The notes beneath the pieces are model-generated. The model was not told where the DNA came from, did no database searches, and saw only the letters and a list, made by a program, of their open reading frames with translations. A program made the translations under genes and the position numbers. Below, piece after piece: positions 49,469 to 62,844 of a stretch of 64,000 bases of DNA (the first letter of the stretch is position 1; each line of letters begins with the position of its first letter). The stretch covers positions 21,886,001 through 21,950,000 of the forward strand of contig OZ059897.1 in assembly GCA_964057225.1 (NCBI GenBank). The letters are read 5' to 3'. Origin of the DNA: Auanema rhodensis. Taxonomy: Eukaryota > Nematoda > Chromadorea > Rhabditida > Rhabditidae.

Positions 49469-51404
49469 TAGTCTAAAAACAAATTTTTATTGATATGGGT
49501 GCATGGTAACCATGACTTTGAAATTTACGTGAACTTTAATTTATGCTAATTAAATGTACACGTGATGTGCACTTGGTATGTAACTCGCTTCACGTGAAAG
49601 ATAAAGAGATGCGGTTTTCAAAATAAGATTCCCCATGTCCATATTAGTCTAAAAACAAATTTTTATTGATATTGGTTCATGGTAACCATGACTTTGAAAT
49701 TTACGTGAACTTTAATTTATGCTAATTAAATGTACACGTGATGTGCACTTGGTATGTAACTAGCTTCACGTGAAAGATAAAGAGATGCGGTTTTCAAAAT
49801 TTGATTCCCCATGTCCATATTAGTCTAAAAACAAATTTTTATTGATATTGGTTCATGGTAACCATGACTTTGAAATTTACGTGAACTTTAATTTATGCTA
49901 ATTAAATGTACACGTGATGTGCACTTGGTATGTAACTCGCTTCACGTGAAAGATAAAGAGATGCGGTTTTCAAAATTAGATTCCCCATGTCCATATTAGT
50001 CTAAAAACAAATTTTTATTGATATTGGTTCATGGTAACCATGACTTTGAAATTTACGTGAACTTTAATTTATGCTAATTAAATGTACACGTGATGTGCAC
50101 TTGGTATGTAACTCGCTTCACGTGAAAGATAAAGAGATGCGGTTTTCAAAATTAGATTCCCCATGTCCATGTTAGTCTAAAAACAAATTTTTATTGATAT
50201 GGGTGCATGGTAACCATGACTTTGAAATTTACGTGAACTTTAATTTATGCTAATTAAATGTACACGTGATGTGCACTTGGTATGTAACTCGCTTCACGTG
50301 AAAGATGAAGAGATGCGGTTTTTAAAATTAGATTCCCCATGTCCATATTAGTCTAAAAACAAATTTTTATCGATATTGGTGCATGGTAACCATGACTTTG
50401 AAATTTACGTGAACTTTAATTTATGCTAATTAAATGTACACGTGATGTGCACTTGATATGTAACTCGCTTCACGTGAAAGATAAAGAGATGCGGTTTTCA
50501 AAATTAGATTCCCCATGTCCATATTAGTCTAAAAACAAATTTTTATTGATATTGGTGCATGGTAACCATGACTTTGAAATTTACGTGAACTTTAATTTAT
50601 GCTTATTGAATGTAAACGTGATGTGCACTTGGTATGTAACTAGCTTCACGTGAAAGATAAAGAGATGCGGTTTTTAAAATTAGATTCCCCATGTCCATAT
50701 TAGTCTAAAAACAAATTTTTATTGATATGGGTGCATGGTAACCATGACTTTGAAATTTACGAGAACTTTAATTTATGCTAATTAAATGTACACGTGATGT
50801 GCACTTGGTATGTAACTCGCTTCACGTGAAAGATAAAGAGATGCGGTTTTCAAAATTAGATTCACCATGTCCATATTAGTCTAAAAACAAATTTTTATTG
50901 ATATGGGTGCATGGTAACCATGACTTTGAAATTTACGTGAACTTTAATTTATGCTAATTAAATGTACACGTGATGTGCACTTGGTATGTAACTCGCTTCA
51001 CGTGAAAGATAAAGAGATGCGGTTTTCAAAATAAGATTCCCCATGTCCATATTAGTCTAAAAACAAATTTTTATTGATATTGGTTCATGGTAACCATGAC
51101 TTTGAAATTTACGTGAACTTTAATTTATGCTAATTAAATGTACACGTGATGTGCACTTGGTATGTAACTAGCTTCACGTGAAAGATAAAGAGATGCGGTT
51201 TTCAAAATTAGATTCCCCATGTCCATGTTAGTCTAAAAACAAATTTTTATTGATATGGGTGCATGGTAACCATGACTTTGATATTTACGTGAACTTTAAT
51301 TTATGCTAATTAAATGTACACGTGATGTGCACTTGGTATGTAACTCGCTTCACGTGAAAGATAAAGAGATGCGGTTTTTAAAATTAGATTCCCCATGTCC
51401 ATAT
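49469..51404 (+). repeat. Zone 3 mixed monomers with third copy of the atcgat trio
   Basis: The trio gatatggg + tttttaaaa (50173, private agatgaag), atcgatattgg + cttgatatg (50349), gcttattgaatgtaaacg + aactagc (50525) recurs 6688 bp from 43485. 50701 carries gagaac and gattcaccatg. 50877-51404 follow the 46301-46828 order, with private tttgatattt at 51229. Confidence 0.8.
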
Positions 51405-52636
51405 TAGTCTAAAAACAACTTTTTATTGATATTGGTGCATGGTAACCATGACTTTGAAATTTACGTGAACTTTAATTTATGCTAATTAAATGTACACGTG
51501 ATGTGCACTTGGTATGTAACTCGCTTCACGTGAAAGATAAAGAGATGCGGTTTTCAAAATAAGATTCCCCATGTCCATATTAGTCTAAAAACAAATTTTT
51601 ATTGATATTGGTTCATGGTAACCATGACTTTGAAATTTACGTGAACTTTAATTTATGCTTATTAAATGTACACGTGATGTGCACTTGGTATGTAACTAGC
51701 TTCACGTGAAAGATAAAGAGATGCGGTTTTTAAAATTAGATTCCCCATGTCCATATTAGTCTAAAAACAAATTTTTATTGATATTGGTTCATGGTAACCA
51801 TGACTTTGAAATTTACGTGAACTTTAATTTATGCTAATTAAATGTACACGTGATGTGCACTTGGTATGTAACTCGCTTCACGTGAAAGATAAAGAGATGC
51901 GGTTTTCAAAATAAGATTTCCCATGTCCATATTAGTCTAAAAACAAATTTTTATTGATATTGGTTCATGGTAACCATGACTTTGAAATTTACGTGAACTT
52001 TAATTTATGCTAATTAAATGTACACGTGATGTGCACTTGGTATGTAACTCGCTTCACGTGAAAGATAAAGAGATGCGGTTTTCGAAATTAGATTCCCCAT
52101 GTCCATATTAGTCTAAAAACAAATTTTTATTGATATGGGTGCATGGTAACCATGACTTTGAAATTTACGTGAACTTTAATTTATGCTAATTAAATGTACA
52201 CGTGATGTGCACTTGGTATGTAACTCGCTTCACGTGAAAGATAAAGAGATGCGGTTTTCAAAATTAGATTCCCCATGTCCATATTAGTCTAAAAACAAAT
52301 TTTTATTGATATTGGTTCATGGTAACCATGACTTTGAAATTTACGTGAACTTTAATTTATGCTAATTAAATGTACACGTGATGTGCACTTGGTATGTAAC
52401 TCGCTTCACGTGAAAGATAAAGAGATGCGGTTTTCAAAATTAGATTCCCCATGTCCATATTAGTCTAAAAACAACTTTTTATTGATATTGGTGCATGGTA
52501 ACCATGACTTTGAAATTTACGTGAACTTTAATTTATGCTAATTAAATGTACACGTGATGTGCACTTGGTATGTAACTCGCTTCACGTGAAAGATAAAGAG
52601 ATGCGGTTTTCAAAATAAGATTCCCCATGTCCATAT
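51405..52636 (+). repeat. Zone 3 end monomers
   Basis: aacaactt + aataag (51405), gcttatta + aactagc + tttttaaaa (51581, the last aactagc seen), aataag + gatttccc (51757), ttttcgaaa (51933), gatatggg (52109, the last gatatggg seen), plain (52285), aacaactt + aataag (52461). Confidence 0.8.
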
Positions 52637-53340
52637 TAGTCTAAAAACAAATTTTTATTGATATTGGTTCATGGTAACCATGACTTTGAAATTTACGTGA
52701 ACTTTAATTTATGCTAATTAAATGTACACGTGATGTGCACTTGGTATGTAACTCGCTTCACGTGAAAGATAAAGAGATGCGGTTTTCAAAATAAGATTCC
52801 CCATGTCCATATTAGTCTAAAAACAAATTTTTATTGATATTGGTTCATGGTAACCATGACTTTGAAATTTACGTGAACTTTAATTTATGCTAATTAAATG
52901 TACACGTGATGTGCACTTGGTATGTAACTCGCTTCACGTGAAAGATAAAGAGATGCGGTTTTCAAAATAAGATTCCCCATGTCCATATTAGTCTAAAAAC
53001 AAATTTTTATTGATATTGGTTCATGGTAACCATGACTTTGAAATTTACGTGAACTTTAATTTATGCTAATTAAATGTACACGTGATGTGCACTTGGTATG
53101 TAACTCGCTTCACGTGAAAGATAAAGAGATGCGGTTTTCAAAATAAGATTCCCCATGTCCATATTAGTCTAAAAACAAATTTTTATTGATATTGGTTCAT
53201 GGTAACCATGACTTTGAAATTTACGTGAACTTTAATTTATGCTAATTAAATGTACACGTGATGTGCACTTGGTATGTAACTCGCTTCACGTGAAAGATAA
53301 AGAGATGCGGTTTTCAAAATAAGATTCCCCATGTCCATAT
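52637..53340 (+). repeat. Four consecutive near-identical monomers
   Basis: Monomers 52637, 52813, 52989 and 53165 read the same at every position I compared (ggttc, aataag, ccatgt, no private change). This is the longest run of one variant type outside the plain class, so it looks like recent single-monomer expansion. Confidence 0.8.
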
Positions 53341-53692
53341 TAGTCTAAAAACAAATTTTTATTGATATTGGTTCATGGTAACCATGACTTTGAAATTTAC
53401 GTGAACTTTAATTTATGCTAATTAAATGTACACGTGATGTGCACTTGGTATGTAACTCGCTTCACGTGAAAGATAAAGAGATGCGGTTTTCAAAATTAGA
53501 TTTCCCATGTCCATATTAGTCTAAAAACAAATTTTTATTGATATTGGTTCATGGTAACCATGACTTTGAAATTTACGTGAACTTTAATTTATGCTAATTA
53601 AATGTACACGTGATGTGCACTTGGTATGTAACTCGCTTCACGTGAAAGATAAAGAGATGCGGTTTTCAAAATTAGATTCCCCATGTCCATAT
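53341..53692 (+). repeat. Zone 4 opening monomers
   Basis: A gatttccc monomer (53341) and a plain monomer (53517). From here gatatggg and aactagc are no longer seen and most copies have ggttc. Confidence 0.75.
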
Positions 53693-55628
53693 TAGTCTAA
53701 AAACAAATTTTTATTGATATTGGTTCATGGTAACCATGACTTTGAAATTTACGTGAACTTTAATTTATGCTAATTAAATTTACACGTGATGTGCACTTGG
53801 TATGTAACTCGCTTCACGTGAAAGATAAAGAGATGCGGTTTTCAAAATTAGATTCCCCATGTCCATATTAGTCTAAAAACAAATTTTTATTGATATTGGT
53901 TCATGGTAACCATGACTTTGAAATTTACGTGAACTTTAATTTATGCTAATTAAATGTACACGTGATGTGTACTTGGTATGTAACTCGCTTCACGTGAAAG
54001 ATAAAGAGATGCGGTTTTCAAAATTAGATTTCCCATGTCCATATTAGTCTAAAAACAAATTTTTATTGATATTGGTTCATGGTAACCATGACTTTGAAAT
54101 TTACGTGAACTTTAATTTATGCTAATTAATTGTACACGTGATGTGCACTTGGTATGTAACTCGCTTCACGTGAAAGATAAAGAGATGCGGTTTTCAAAAT
54201 TAGATTCCCCATGTCCATATTAGTCTAAAAACAAATTTTTATTGATATTGGTTCATGGTAACCATGACTTTGAAATTTACGTGAACTTTAATTTATGCTA
54301 ATTAAATGTACACGTGATGTGCACTTGGTATGTAACTCGCTTCACGTGAAAGATAAAGAGATGCGGTTTTCAAAATTTGATTCCCCATGTCCATATTAGT
54401 CTAAAAACAAACTTTTATTGATATTGGTTCATGGTAACCATGACTTTGAAATTTACGTGAACTTTAATTTATGCTTATTAAATGTACACGTGATGTGCAC
54501 TTGGTATGTAACTCGCTTCACGTGAAAGATAAAGAGATGCGGTTTTCAAAATTAGATTCCCCATGTCCATATTAGTCTAAAAACAAATTTTTATTGATAT
54601 TGGTTCATGGTAACCATGACTTTGAAATTTACGTGAACTTTAATTTATGCTTATTAATTGTACACGTGATGTGCACTTGGTATGTAACTCGCTTCACGTG
54701 AAAGATAAAGAGATGCGGTTTTCAAAATTAGATTCCCCATGTCCATATTAGTCTAAAAACAAATTTTTATTGATATTGGTTCATGGTAACCATGACTTTG
54801 AAATTTACGTGAACTTTAATTTATGCTAATTAAATGTACACGTGATGTGCACTTGGTATGTAACTCGCTTCACGTAAAAGATAAAGAGATGCGGTTTTCA
54901 AAATTAGATTCCCCATGTCCATATTAGTCTAAAAACAAATTTTTATTGATATTGGTTCATGGTAACCATGACTTTGAAATTTACGTGAACTTTAATTTAT
55001 GCTAATTAAATGTACACGTGATGTGCACTTGGTATGTAACCCGCTTCACGTGAAAGATAAAGAGATGCGATTTTCAAAATTAGTTTCCCCATGTCCATAT
55101 TAGTCTAAAAACAAATTTTTATTGATATTGGTTCATGGTAACCATGACTTTGAAATTTACGTGAACTTTAATTTATGCTAATTAAATGTACACGTGATGT
55201 GCACTTGGTATGTAACTCGCTTCACGTGAAAGATAAAGAGATGCGGTTTTCAAAATTAGATTCCCCATGTCCATATTAGTCTAAAAACAACTTTTTATTG
55301 ATATTGGTGCATGGTAACCATGACTTTGAAATTTACGTGAACTTCAATTTATGCTAATTAAATGTACACGTGATGTGCACTTGGTATGTAACTTGCTTCA
55401 CGTGAAAGATAAAGAGATGCGGTTTTCAAAATTAGATTCCCCATGTCCATATTAGTCTAAAAACAAATTTTTATTGATATTGGTTCAGGGTAACCATGAC
55501 TTTGAAATTTACGTGAACTTCAATTTATGCTAATTAAATGTACACGTGATGTGCACTTGGTATGTAACTCGCTTCACGTGAAAGATAAAGAGATGCGGTT
55601 TTCAAAATTAGATTCCCCATGTCCATAT
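53693..55628 (+). repeat. Zone 4 12-monomer series, copy 1 (11 monomers present)
   Basis: taaatttac (53693), gtgtacttgg + gatttccc (53869), taattaattg (54045), aatttgat (54221), aaacttttat + gcttatta (54397), gcttattaattg (54573), cgtaaaag (54749), acccgc + gcgatttt + ttagtttcc (54925), plain (55101), aacaactt + cttcaattt + aacttgc (55277), ttcaggg + cttcaattt (55453). It differs from later copies at 54573 (gcttattaattg) and 54749 (cgtaaaag). Confidence 0.87.
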
Positions 55629-57388
55629 TAGTCTAAAAACAAATTTTTATTGATATTGGTTCAGGGTAACCATGACTTTGAAATTTACGTGAACTTTAAT
55701 TTATGCTAATTAAATGTACACGTGATGTGCACTTGGTATGTAACTCGCTTCACGTGAAAGATAAAGAGATGCGGTTTTCAAAATTAGATTCCCCATGTCC
55801 ATATTAGTCTAAAAACAACTTTTTATTGATATTGGTGCATGGTAACCATGACTTTGAAATTTACGTGAACTTCAATTTATGCTAATTAAATGTACACGTG
55901 ATGTGCACTTGGTATGTAACTTGCTTCACGTGAAAGATAAAGAGATGCGGTTTTCAAAATTAGATTCCCCATGTCCATATTAGTCTAAAAACAAATTTTT
56001 ATTGATATTGGTTCATGGTAACCATGACTTTGAAATTTACGTGAACTTTAATTTATGCTAATTAATTGTACACGTGATGTGCACTTGGTATGTAACTCGC
56101 TTCACGTGAAAGATAAAGAGATGCGGTTTTCAAAATTAGATTCCCCATGTCCATATTAGTCTAAAAACAAATTTTTATTGATATTGGTTCATGGTAACCA
56201 TGACTTTGAAATTTACGTGAACTTTAATTTATGCTAATTAAATGTACACGTGATGTGCACTTGGTATGTAACTCGCTTCACGTGAAAGATAAAGAGATGC
56301 GGTTTTCAAAATTAGATTCCCCATGTCCATATTAGTCTAAAAACAAATTTTTATTGATATTGGTTCATGGTAACCATGACTTTGAAATTTACGTGAACTT
56401 TAATTTATGCTAATTAAATGTACACGTGATGTGCACTTGGTATGTAACCCGCTTCACGTGAAAGATAAAGAGATGCGATTTTCAAAATTAGTTTCCCCAT
56501 GTCCATATTAGTCTAAAAACAAATTTTTATTGATATTGGTTCATGGTAACCATGACTTTGAAATTTACGTGAACTTTAATTTATGCTAATTAAATGTACA
56601 CGTGATGTGCACTTGGTATGTAACTCGCTTCACGTGAAAGATAAAGAGATGCGGTTTTCAAAATTAGATTCCCCATGTCCATATTAGTCTAAAAACAACT
56701 TTTTATTGATATTGGTGCATGGTAACCATGACTTTGAAATTTACGTGAACTTCAATTTATGCTAATTAAATGTACACGTGATGTGCACTTGGTATGTAAC
56801 TTGCTTCACGTGAAAGATAAAGAGATGCGGTTTTCAAAATTAGATTCCCCATGTCCATATTAGTCTAAAAACAAATTTTTATTGATATTGGTTCAGGGTA
56901 ACCATGACTTTGAAATTTACGTGAACTTCAATTTATGCTAATTAAATGTACACGTGATGTGCACTTGGTATGTAACTCGCTTCACGTGAAAGATAAAGAG
57001 ATGCGGTTTTCAAAATTAGATTCCCCATGTCCATATTAGTCTAAAAACAACTTTTTATTGATATTGGTGCATGGTAACCATGACTTTGAAATTTACGTGA
57101 ACTTTAATTTATGCTAATTAAATGTACACGTGATGTGCACTTGGTATGTAACTCGCTTCACGTGAAAGATAAAGAGATGCGGTTTTCAAAATAAGATTCC
57201 CCATGTCCATATTAGTCTAAAAACAAATTTTTATTGATATTGGTTAATGGTAACCATGACTTTGAAATTTACGTGAACTTTAATTTATGCTAATTAAATG
57301 TACACGTGATGTGCACTTGGTATGTAACTCGCTTCACGTGAAAGATAAAGAGATGCGGTTTTCAAAATTAGATTCCCCATGTCCATAT
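55629..57388 (+). repeat. Rearranged insertion between zone 4 copies
   Basis: Ten monomers repeat parts of the series. They are ttcaggg with ctttaattt (55629, hybrid), aacaactt + cttcaattt + aacttgc (55805), taattaattg (55981), plain, acccgc + ttagtttcc (56333), plain, aacaactt + cttcaattt (56685), ttcaggg + cttcaattt (56861), aacaactt + aataag (57037) and ggttaatgg (57213). The acccgc marker recurs 1408 bp (8 monomers) after 54925. 56333-57212 recurs at 60733-61612. Confidence 0.83.
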
Positions 57389-59500
57389 TAGTCTAAAAAC
57401 AAATTTTTATTGATATTGGTTCATGGTAACCATGACTTTGAAATTTACGTGAACTTTAATTTATGCTAATTAAATTTACACGTGATGTGCACTTGGTATG
57501 TAACTCGCTTCACGTGAAAGATAAAGAGATGCGGTTTTCAAAATTAGATTCCCCATGTCCATATTAGTCTAAAAACAAATTTTTATTGATATTGGTTCAT
57601 GGTAACCATGACTTTGAAATTTACGTGAACTTTAATTTATGCTAATTAAATGTACACGTGATGTGTACTTGGTATGTAACTCGCTTCACGTGAAAGATAA
57701 AGAGATGCGGTTTTCAAAATTAGATTTCCCATGTCCATATTAGTCTAAAAACAAATTTTTATTGATATTGGTTCATGGTAACCATGACTTTGAAATTTAC
57801 GTGAACTTTAATTTATGCTAATTAATTGTACACGTGATGTGCACTTGGTATGTAACTCGCTTCACGTGAAAGATAAAGAGATGCGGTTTTCAAAATTAGA
57901 TTCCCCATGTCCATATTAGTCTAAAAACAAATTTTTATTGATATTGGTTCATGGTAACCATGACTTTGAAATTTACGTGAACTTTAATTTATGCTAATTA
58001 AATGTACACGTGATGTGCACTTGGTATGTAACTCGCTTCACGTGAAAGATAAAGAGATGCGGTTTTCAAAATTTGATTCCCCATGTCCATATTAGTCTAA
58101 AAACAAACTTTTATTGATATTGGTTCATGGTAACCATGACTTTGAAATTTACGTGAACTTTAATTTATGCTTATTAAATGTACACGTGATGTGCACTTGG
58201 TATGTAACTCGCTTCACGTGAAAGATAAAGAGATGCGGTTTTCAAAATTAGATTCCCCATGTCCATATTAGTCTAAAAACAAATTTTTATTGATATTGGT
58301 TCATGGTAACCATGACTTTGAAATTTACGTGAACTTTAATTTATGCTAATTAATTGTACACGTGATGTGCACTTGGTATGTAACTCGCTTCACGTGAAAG
58401 ATAAAGAGATGCGGTTTTCAAAATTAGATTCCCCATGTCCATATTAGTCTAAAAACAAATTTTTATTGATATTGGTTCATGGTAACCATGACTTTGAAAT
58501 TTACGTGAACTTTAATTTATGCTAATTAAATGTACACGTGATGTGCACTTGGTATGTAACTCGCTTCACGTGAAAGATAAAGAGATGCGGTTTTCAAAAT
58601 TAGATTCCCCATGTCCATATTAGTCTAAAAACAAATTTTTATTGATATTGGTTCATGGTAACCATGACTTTGAAATTTACGTGAACTTTAATTTATGCTA
58701 ATTAAATGTACACGTGATGTGCACTTGGTATGTAACCCGCTTCACGTGAAAGATAAAGAGATGCGATTTTCAAAATTAGTTTCCCCATGTCCATATTAGT
58801 CTAAAAACAAATTTTTATTGATATTGGTTCATGGTAACCATGACTTTGAAATTTACGTGAACTTTAATTTATGCTAATTAAATGTACACGTGATGTGCAC
58901 TTGGTATGTAACTCGCTTCACGTGAAAGATAAAGAGATGCGGTTTTCAAAATTAGATTCCCCATGTCCATATTAGTCTAAAAACAACTTTTTATTGATAT
59001 TGGTGCATGGTAACCATGACTTTGAAATTTACGTGAACTTCAATTTATGCTAATTAAATGTACACGTGATGTGCACTTGGTATGTAACTTGCTTCACGTG
59101 AAAGATAAAGAGATGCGGTTTTCAAAATTAGATTCCCCATGTCCATATTAGTCTAAAAACAAATTTTTATTGATATTGGTTCAGGGTAACCATGACTTTG
59201 AAATTTACGTGAACTTCAATTTATGCTAATTAAATGTACACGTGATGTGCACTTGGTATGTAACTCGCTTCACGTGAAAGATAAAGAGATGCGGTTTTCA
59301 AAATTAGATTCCCCATGTCCATATTAGTCTAAAAACAAATTTTTATTGATATTGGTTCATGGTAACCATGACTTTGAAATTTACGTGAACTTTAATTTAT
59401 GCTAATTAAATGTACACGTGATGTGCACTTGGTATGTAACTCGCTTCACGTGAAAGATAAAGAGATGCGGTTTTCAAAATTAGATTCCCCATGTCCATAT
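57389..59500 (+). repeat. Zone 4 12-monomer unit, copy 2 (2112 bp)
   Basis: taaatttac (57389), gtgtacttgg + gatttccc (57565), taattaattg (57741), aatttgat (57917), aaacttttat + gcttatta (58093), taattaattg (58269), plain (58445), acccgc + gcgatttt + ttagtttcc (58621), plain (58797), aacaactt + cttcaattt + aacttgc (58973), ttcaggg + cttcaattt (59149), plain (59325). Confidence 0.92.
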
Positions 59501-61612
59501 TAGTCTAAAAACAAATTTTTATTGATATTGGTTCATGGTAACCATGACTTTGAAATTTACGTGAACTTTAATTTATGCTAATTAAATTTACACGTGATGT
59601 GCACTTGGTATGTAACTCGCTTCACGTGAAAGATAAAGAGATGCGGTTTTCAAAATTAGATTCCCCATGTCCATATTAGTCTAAAAACAAATTTTTATTG
59701 ATATTGGTTCATGGTAACCATGACTTTGAAATTTACGTGAACTTTAATTTATGCTAATTAAATGTACACGTGATGTGTACTTGGTATGTAACTCGCTTCA
59801 CGTGAAAGATAAAGAGATGCGGTTTTCAAAATTAGATTTCCCATGTCCATATTAGTCTAAAAACAAATTTTTATTGATATTGGTTCATGGTAACCATGAC
59901 TTTGAAATTTACGTGAACTTTAATTTATGCTAATTAATTGTACACGTGATGTGCACTTGGTATGTAACTCGCTTCACGTGAAAGATAAAGAGATGCGGTT
60001 TTCAAAATTAGATTCCCCATGTCCATATTAGTCTAAAAACAAATTTTTATTGATATTGGTTCATGGTAACCATGACTTTGAAATTTACGTGAACTTTAAT
60101 TTATGCTAATTAAATGTACACGTGATGTGCACTTGGTATGTAACTCGCTTCACGTGAAAGATAAAGAGATGCGGTTTTCAAAATTTGATTCCCCATGTCC
60201 ATATTAGTCTAAAAACAAACTTTTATTGATATTGGTTCATGGTAACCATGACTTTGAAATTTACGTGAACTTTAATTTATGCTTATTAAATGTACACGTG
60301 ATGTGCACTTGGTATGTAACTCGCTTCACGTGAAAGATAAAGAGATGCGGTTTTCAAAATTAGATTCCCCATGTCCATATTAGTCTAAAAACAAATTTTT
60401 ATTGATATTGGTTCATGGTAACCATGACTTTGAAATTTACGTGAACTTTAATTTATGCTAATTAATTGTACACGTGATGTGCACTTGGTATGTAACTCGC
60501 TTCACGTGAAAGATAAAGAGATGCGGTTTTCAAAATTAGATTCCCCATGTCCATATTAGTCTAAAAACAAATTTTTATTGATATTGGTTCATGGTAACCA
60601 TGACTTTGAAATTTACGTGAACTTTAATTTATGCTAATTAAATGTACACGTGATGTGCACTTGGTATGTAACTCGCTTCACGTGAAAGATAAAGAGATGC
60701 GGTTTTCAAAATTAGATTCCCCATGTCCATATTAGTCTAAAAACAAATTTTTATTGATATTGGTTCATGGTAACCATGACTTTGAAATTTACGTGAACTT
60801 TAATTTATGCTAATTAAATGTACACGTGATGTGCACTTGGTATGTAACCCGCTTCACGTGAAAGATAAAGAGATGCGATTTTCAAAATTAGTTTCCCCAT
60901 GTCCATATTAGTCTAAAAACAAATTTTTATTGATATTGGTTCATGGTAACCATGACTTTGAAATTTACGTGAACTTTAATTTATGCTAATTAAATGTACA
61001 CGTGATGTGCACTTGGTATGTAACTCGCTTCACGTGAAAGATAAAGAGATGCGGTTTTCAAAATTAGATTCCCCATGTCCATATTAGTCTAAAAACAACT
61101 TTTTATTGATATTGGTGCATGGTAACCATGACTTTGAAATTTACGTGAACTTCAATTTATGCTAATTAAATGTACACGTGATGTGCACTTGGTATGTAAC
61201 TTGCTTCACGTGAAAGATAAAGAGATGCGGTTTTCAAAATTAGATTCCCCATGTCCATATTAGTCTAAAAACAAATTTTTATTGATATTGGTTCAGGGTA
61301 ACCATGACTTTGAAATTTACGTGAACTTCAATTTATGCTAATTAAATGTACACGTGATGTGCACTTGGTATGTAACTCGCTTCACGTGAAAGATAAAGAG
61401 ATGCGGTTTTCAAAATTAGATTCCCCATGTCCATATTAGTCTAAAAACAACTTTTTATTGATATTGGTGCATGGTAACCATGACTTTGAAATTTACGTGA
61501 ACTTTAATTTATGCTAATTAAATGTACACGTGATGTGCACTTGGTATGTAACTCGCTTCACGTGAAAGATAAAGAGATGCGGTTTTCAAAATAAGATTCC
61601 CCATGTCCATAT
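59501..61612 (+). repeat. Zone 4 12-monomer unit, copy 3 (2112 bp)
   Basis: The first eleven monomers (59501-61436) match 57389-59324 at every marker, exactly 2112 bp downstream. The twelfth (61437) is aacaactt + aataag instead of plain, as at 57037. Confidence 0.92.
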
Positions 61613-61788
61613 TAGTCTAAAAACAAATTTTTATTGATATTGGTTAATGGTAACCATGACTTTGAAATTTACGTGAACTTTAATTTATGCTAATTAAATG
61701 TACACGTGATGTGCACTTGGTATGTAACTCGCTTCACGTGAAAGATAAAGAGATGCGGTTTTCAAAATAAGATTCCCCATGTCCATAT
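61613..61788 (+). repeat. ggttaatgg monomer
   Basis: A rare variant at dyad position 34 that is shared only with monomer 57213; here it is followed by aataag. Confidence 0.8.
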
Positions 61789-62844
61789 TAGTCTAAAAAC
61801 AAATTTTTATTGATATTGGTTCATGGTAACCATGACTTTGAAATTTACGTGAACTTTAATTTATGCTAATTAAATGTACACGTGATGTGCACTTGGTATG
61901 TAACTCGCTTCACGTGAAAGATAAAGAGATGCGGTTTTCAAAATAAGATTCCCCATGTCCATATTAGTCTAAAAACAAATTTTTATTGATATTGGTTCAT
62001 GGTAACCATGACTTTGAAATTTACGTGAACTTTAATTTATGCTAATTAAATGTACACGTGATGTGCACTTAATATGTAACTCGCTTCACGTGAAAGATAA
62101 AGAGATGCGGTTTTCAAAATTAGATTCCCCATGTCCATATTAGTCTAAAAACAAATTTTTATTGATATTGGTTCATGGTAACCATGACTTTGAAATTTAC
62201 GTGAACTTTAATTTATGCTAATTAAATGTACACGTGATGTGCACTTGGTATGTAACTCGCTTCACGTGAAAGATAAAGAGATGCGGTTTTCAAAATTAGA
62301 TTCCCCATGTCCATATTAGTCTAAAAACAAATTTTTATTGATATTGGTTCATGGTAACCATGACTTTGAAATTTACGTGAACTTTAATTTATGCTAATTA
62401 AATTTACACGTGATGTGCACTTGGTATGTAACTCGCTTCACGTGAAAGATAAAGAGATGCGGTTTTCAAAATTAGATTCCCCATGTCCATATTAGTCTAA
62501 AAACAAATTTTTATTGATATTGGTTCATGGTAACCATGACTTTGAAATTTACGTGAACTTTAATTTATGCTAATTAAATGTACACGTGATGTGCACTTGG
62601 TATGTAACTCGCTTCACGTGAAAGATAAAGAGATGCGGTTTTCAAAATTAGATTTCCCATGTCCATATTAGTCTAAAAACAAATTTTTATTGATATTGGT
62701 TCATGGTAACCATGACTTTGAAATTTACGTGAACTTTAATTTATGCTAATTAATTGTACACGTGATGTGCACTTGGTATGTAACTCGCTTCACGTGAAAG
62801 ATAAAGAGATGCGGTTTTCAAAATTAGATTCCCCATGTCCATAT
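61789..62844 (+). repeat. Zone 4 six-monomer unit, copy 1 (1056 bp)
   Basis: aataag (61789), cttaatatg (61965), plain (62141), taaatttac (62317), gatttccc without gtgtacttgg (62493), taattaattg (62669). Confidence 0.88.
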
